A stretch of 6,371 nt of DNA from Thermoplasmata archaeon (GTDB lineage: Archaea; Thermoplasmatota; Thermoplasmata; Thermoplasmatales; GCA-001856825). Positions 5,785 through 6,371 of this stretch are shown one piece after another. The stretch lies in assembly GCA_021831005.1 (NCBI GenBank), contig JAKBNO010000102.1, positions 1 to 6,371 of the forward strand. The letters are read 5' to 3'. The position numbers and the translations under genes are program-made. The first letter of the stretch is position 1. Each line of letters starts with the position of its first letter. Under the pieces are notes generated by a model that searched no databases, was not told the DNA's origin, and saw only the letters and a list, made by a program, of their open reading frames with translations.

Positions 5785-5799
5785 TTAGGAATTATTCTT
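5777..5799 (+). repeat. Perfect 10-bp inverted repeat over the stop codon of the surface-protein gene
   Basis: The arms AAGAATAATT (5777-5786) and AATTATTCTT (5790-5799) are exact complements separated by AGG. The left arm contains the TAA stop codon at 5782-5784, and the right arm ends immediately before GGGGTATC and the ATG of the next gene. In RNA this would form an AT-rich hairpin between the two genes. It could limit readthrough, protect the upstream mRNA end, or affect initiation of the downstream gene. As DNA it is also a 23-bp palindromic site. Confidence 0.6.
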
Positions 5800-5807
5800 G
5801 GGGTATC

Positions 5808-6095
5808 ATGGATATATACAAGGTTCCTCTTGCGAAGAAACCAGACATGGAGAAGATTCTTGCAATAGATCAAGTGTTCAGGCTATCGATCACAATAAAG
5901 GATTCCTCGATACTGGGGGAAGAAGGATATCAGTATCTGATTCTAGAGGGAACAGAAGATCGCCTGAAAGTCGCGAGAGGCGAGCTTTCAAAAATATCGG
6001 AGAAAGTGGACGGAGTTAAGTCCAAAAAAATAGAAGAAATGATAGAAAAGGAGAGGCAGAACGTGAATGACAGCTTTGGATCTATTTTCGGTTAG
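5808..6095 (+). CDS. Conserved-looking small protein of unknown function, 95 residues
   Basis: I do not recognise this protein. I start it at the ATG at 5808 (MDIYKVPLAKK), which follows a GGGGT ribosome-binding-like motif. An ATG at 5757 in the same frame would add 17 residues but overlaps the end of the surface-protein gene and reads through the hairpin region, so it is less likely. Predicted structure is a mixed alpha/beta small domain: helix (PDMEKILAIDQVF), strand (RLSITIKD), strand (YQYLILEG), helix (TEDRLKVARGELSKISEKV), then a charged helix (SKKIEEMIEKERQNVNDSF). The strand-helix order and the EGTEDRLKVARGEL turn resemble small ferredoxin-like regulatory domains such as NIL or ACT, but this is a fold-level guess. 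It has no signal peptide or membrane segment, so it is probably cytoplasmic. Its TAG stop directly abuts the next ATG. Confidence 0.75.
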   Translation: MDIYKVPLAKKPDMEKILAIDQVFRLSITIKDSSILGEEGYQYLILEGTEDRLKVARGELSKISEKVDGVKSKKIEEMIEKERQNVNDSFGSIFG

Positions 6096-6188
6096 ATGCT
6101 CATCGTACTATCGGATGCTGAACTAAAGCTGGTTCCCGAATTACTGAAGGAGGAAGAGGAGGTCAGGAAGGTACTTAAGAGGGTCTAA
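6096..6188 (+). pseudogene. 30-codon frame resembling the N-terminus of Nep1, probably truncated
   Basis: The reading frame starts with zero spacing after the preceding TAG and encodes MLIVLSDAELKLVPELL, then a charged helix (KEEEEVRKVLKRV), then TAA. The start (hydrophobic strand, then DAELKLVPE) closely resembles archaeal Nep1, the SPOUT-class methyltransferase that acts on a pseudouridine in 16S rRNA and is normally over 200 residues. Only about 14% of that length is present. In a different frame immediately after (from 6182) the codons give GLNCYHQML, reminiscent of the Nep1 LDSNYH..M segment and at a similar distance from the VPE motif, but that frame stops at 6224. This suggests a frameshifted, decayed remnant. 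A genuine 30-residue protein, or a sequencing error in a live gene, are alternatives. The resemblance is from memory, not an alignment. Confidence 0.4.
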
Positions 6189-6202
6189 ACTGTTACCACC
6201 AA

Positions 6203-6229
6203 ATGCTGTATTATGCTGTGGAATGATGT
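6203..6229. repeat. Three 7-bp direct repeats at 10-bp spacing
   Basis: ATGCTGT at 6203 and 6213 and ATGATGT at 6223 recur exactly every 10 bp, one helical turn. The third copy is also part of an inverted repeat, AATGAT-GTGAA-ATCATT (6222-6238). The stretch 6189-6254 otherwise holds no convincing gene. Possible meanings are a protein-binding array, a coding relic, or chance. Confidence 0.35.
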
Positions 6230-6254
6230 GAAATCATTATTGCTGCGTTTAATG

Positions 6255-6280
6255 GAGAAATCTCATTTTTTTATTTTCTT
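6255..6280 (+). terminator. T-rich transcription terminator of the plus-strand unit
   Basis: The small inverted repeat GAGA-AA-TCTC (6255-6264) is followed by A and then a thymine-rich run with seven consecutive T and further T clusters (6266-6280). T-tracts on the coding strand are the main intrinsic termination signal in archaea. It lies downstream of all plus-strand genes and just before the end of a probable convergent minus-strand gene, the expected place. Confidence 0.6.
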
Positions 6281-6298
6281 CATTTGGTAGAAGTGTTC

Positions 6299-6371
6299 TC
6301 AACCCTTATATCCAGAAAGAGAGGTCATAAGATTCTTCTTTTTCTCTATCATCATTTCCGTGCCAATGTCA
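6299..6371 (-). CDS. Probable C-terminal end of a gene running off the window
   Basis: On the minus strand an open frame enters at the window edge and ends with TGA at 6299-6301. It encodes 23 residues, DIGTEMMIEKKKNLMTSLSGYKG, with ordinary codon choice and protein-like composition. It would be convergent with the plus-strand genes, and the T-rich terminator of those genes lies just beyond its stop. With only 24 codons, a chance open frame cannot be excluded, and the product cannot be named. Confidence 0.4.
   Translation of the reverse strand, partial: DIGTEMMIEKKKNLMTSLSGYKG

Noticed and set aside
5757..5807. Upstream ATG extension of the 95-residue protein by 17 residues
   Set aside because: It would start within the coding end of the surface-protein gene, lacks a ribosome binding site, and yields a basic leader (MDRKNRKRIIRN) that is just the frame-shifted reading of the surface-protein tail.
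6224..6371. Plus-strand frame open to the window edge containing RKRGHKILLFLYHH, superficially like Nep1
   Set aside because: It has no start codon after the TGA at 6224, passes through the T-rich terminator, and is antisense to the more protein-like minus-strand frame ending at 6299.
1..6371. CRISPR arrays, insertion sequences, integrase or attachment sites near the tRNA
   Set aside because: No spaced identical repeats, transposase or integrase genes, or duplicated tRNA 3' end were seen in the window.

Overview
The window looks archaeal, most likely from the order Thermoplasmatales or a close relative. The evidence is a tRNA without an encoded CCA, AT-rich TATA boxes placed about 25 bp before start codons (leaderless mRNAs), archaeal-type ribosome binding sites (GGTGA, GGAG), a KEOPS Pcc1-like gene, an Mrp/Nbp35 ATPase without the N-terminal DUF59 domain, a heavily N-glycosylatable surface protein, and an archaeal SelB-like (aSelBL) protein. 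The aSelBL family is known from methanogens, Sulfolobales, Thaumarchaeota and Thermoplasmatales. The lineage call is an inference from gene content only.

The left two thirds (3-4212) are read entirely on the minus strand. In transcription order they hold mrp (Fe-S carrier ATPase), an ABC exporter ATPase, its ABC-2 membrane subunit, a PadR-family regulator, a SelB-like translation factor with a ruined GTPase domain, a Pcc1-like KEOPS subunit, and tRNA-Arg(GCG). The mrp-ATPase-permease genes form one tight run (29-nt gap, then a 20-nt overlap). A fresh TATA box precedes the PadR gene, so PadR-aSelBL-Pcc1 is probably a second unit. In it PadR and aSelBL share an ATGA stop/start, and the Pcc1 reading frame runs 15 nt into the tRNA.

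The right third (4315-6188) is read on the plus strand, divergently from mrp. It holds a 489-residue secreted, membrane-anchored protein with 19 N-glycosylation sequons, a 95-residue protein I do not recognise, and a 30-codon reading frame resembling the N-terminus of the rRNA methyltransferase Nep1, cut short by a stop codon. A perfect 10-bp hairpin lies over the stop codon of the surface protein gene. A T-rich terminator at 6255-6280 closes the plus-strand unit, and a minus-strand gene probably ends just beyond it, running off the window edge.

The most unusual part is the PadR / aSelBL / Pcc1 / tRNA-Arg block. It places a catalytically dead-looking elongation-factor relative under translational coupling to a transcription regulator and next to a tRNA-modification subunit. 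Membership of aSelBL in an already described family is established; its function, and any functional link to its neighbours, is not.
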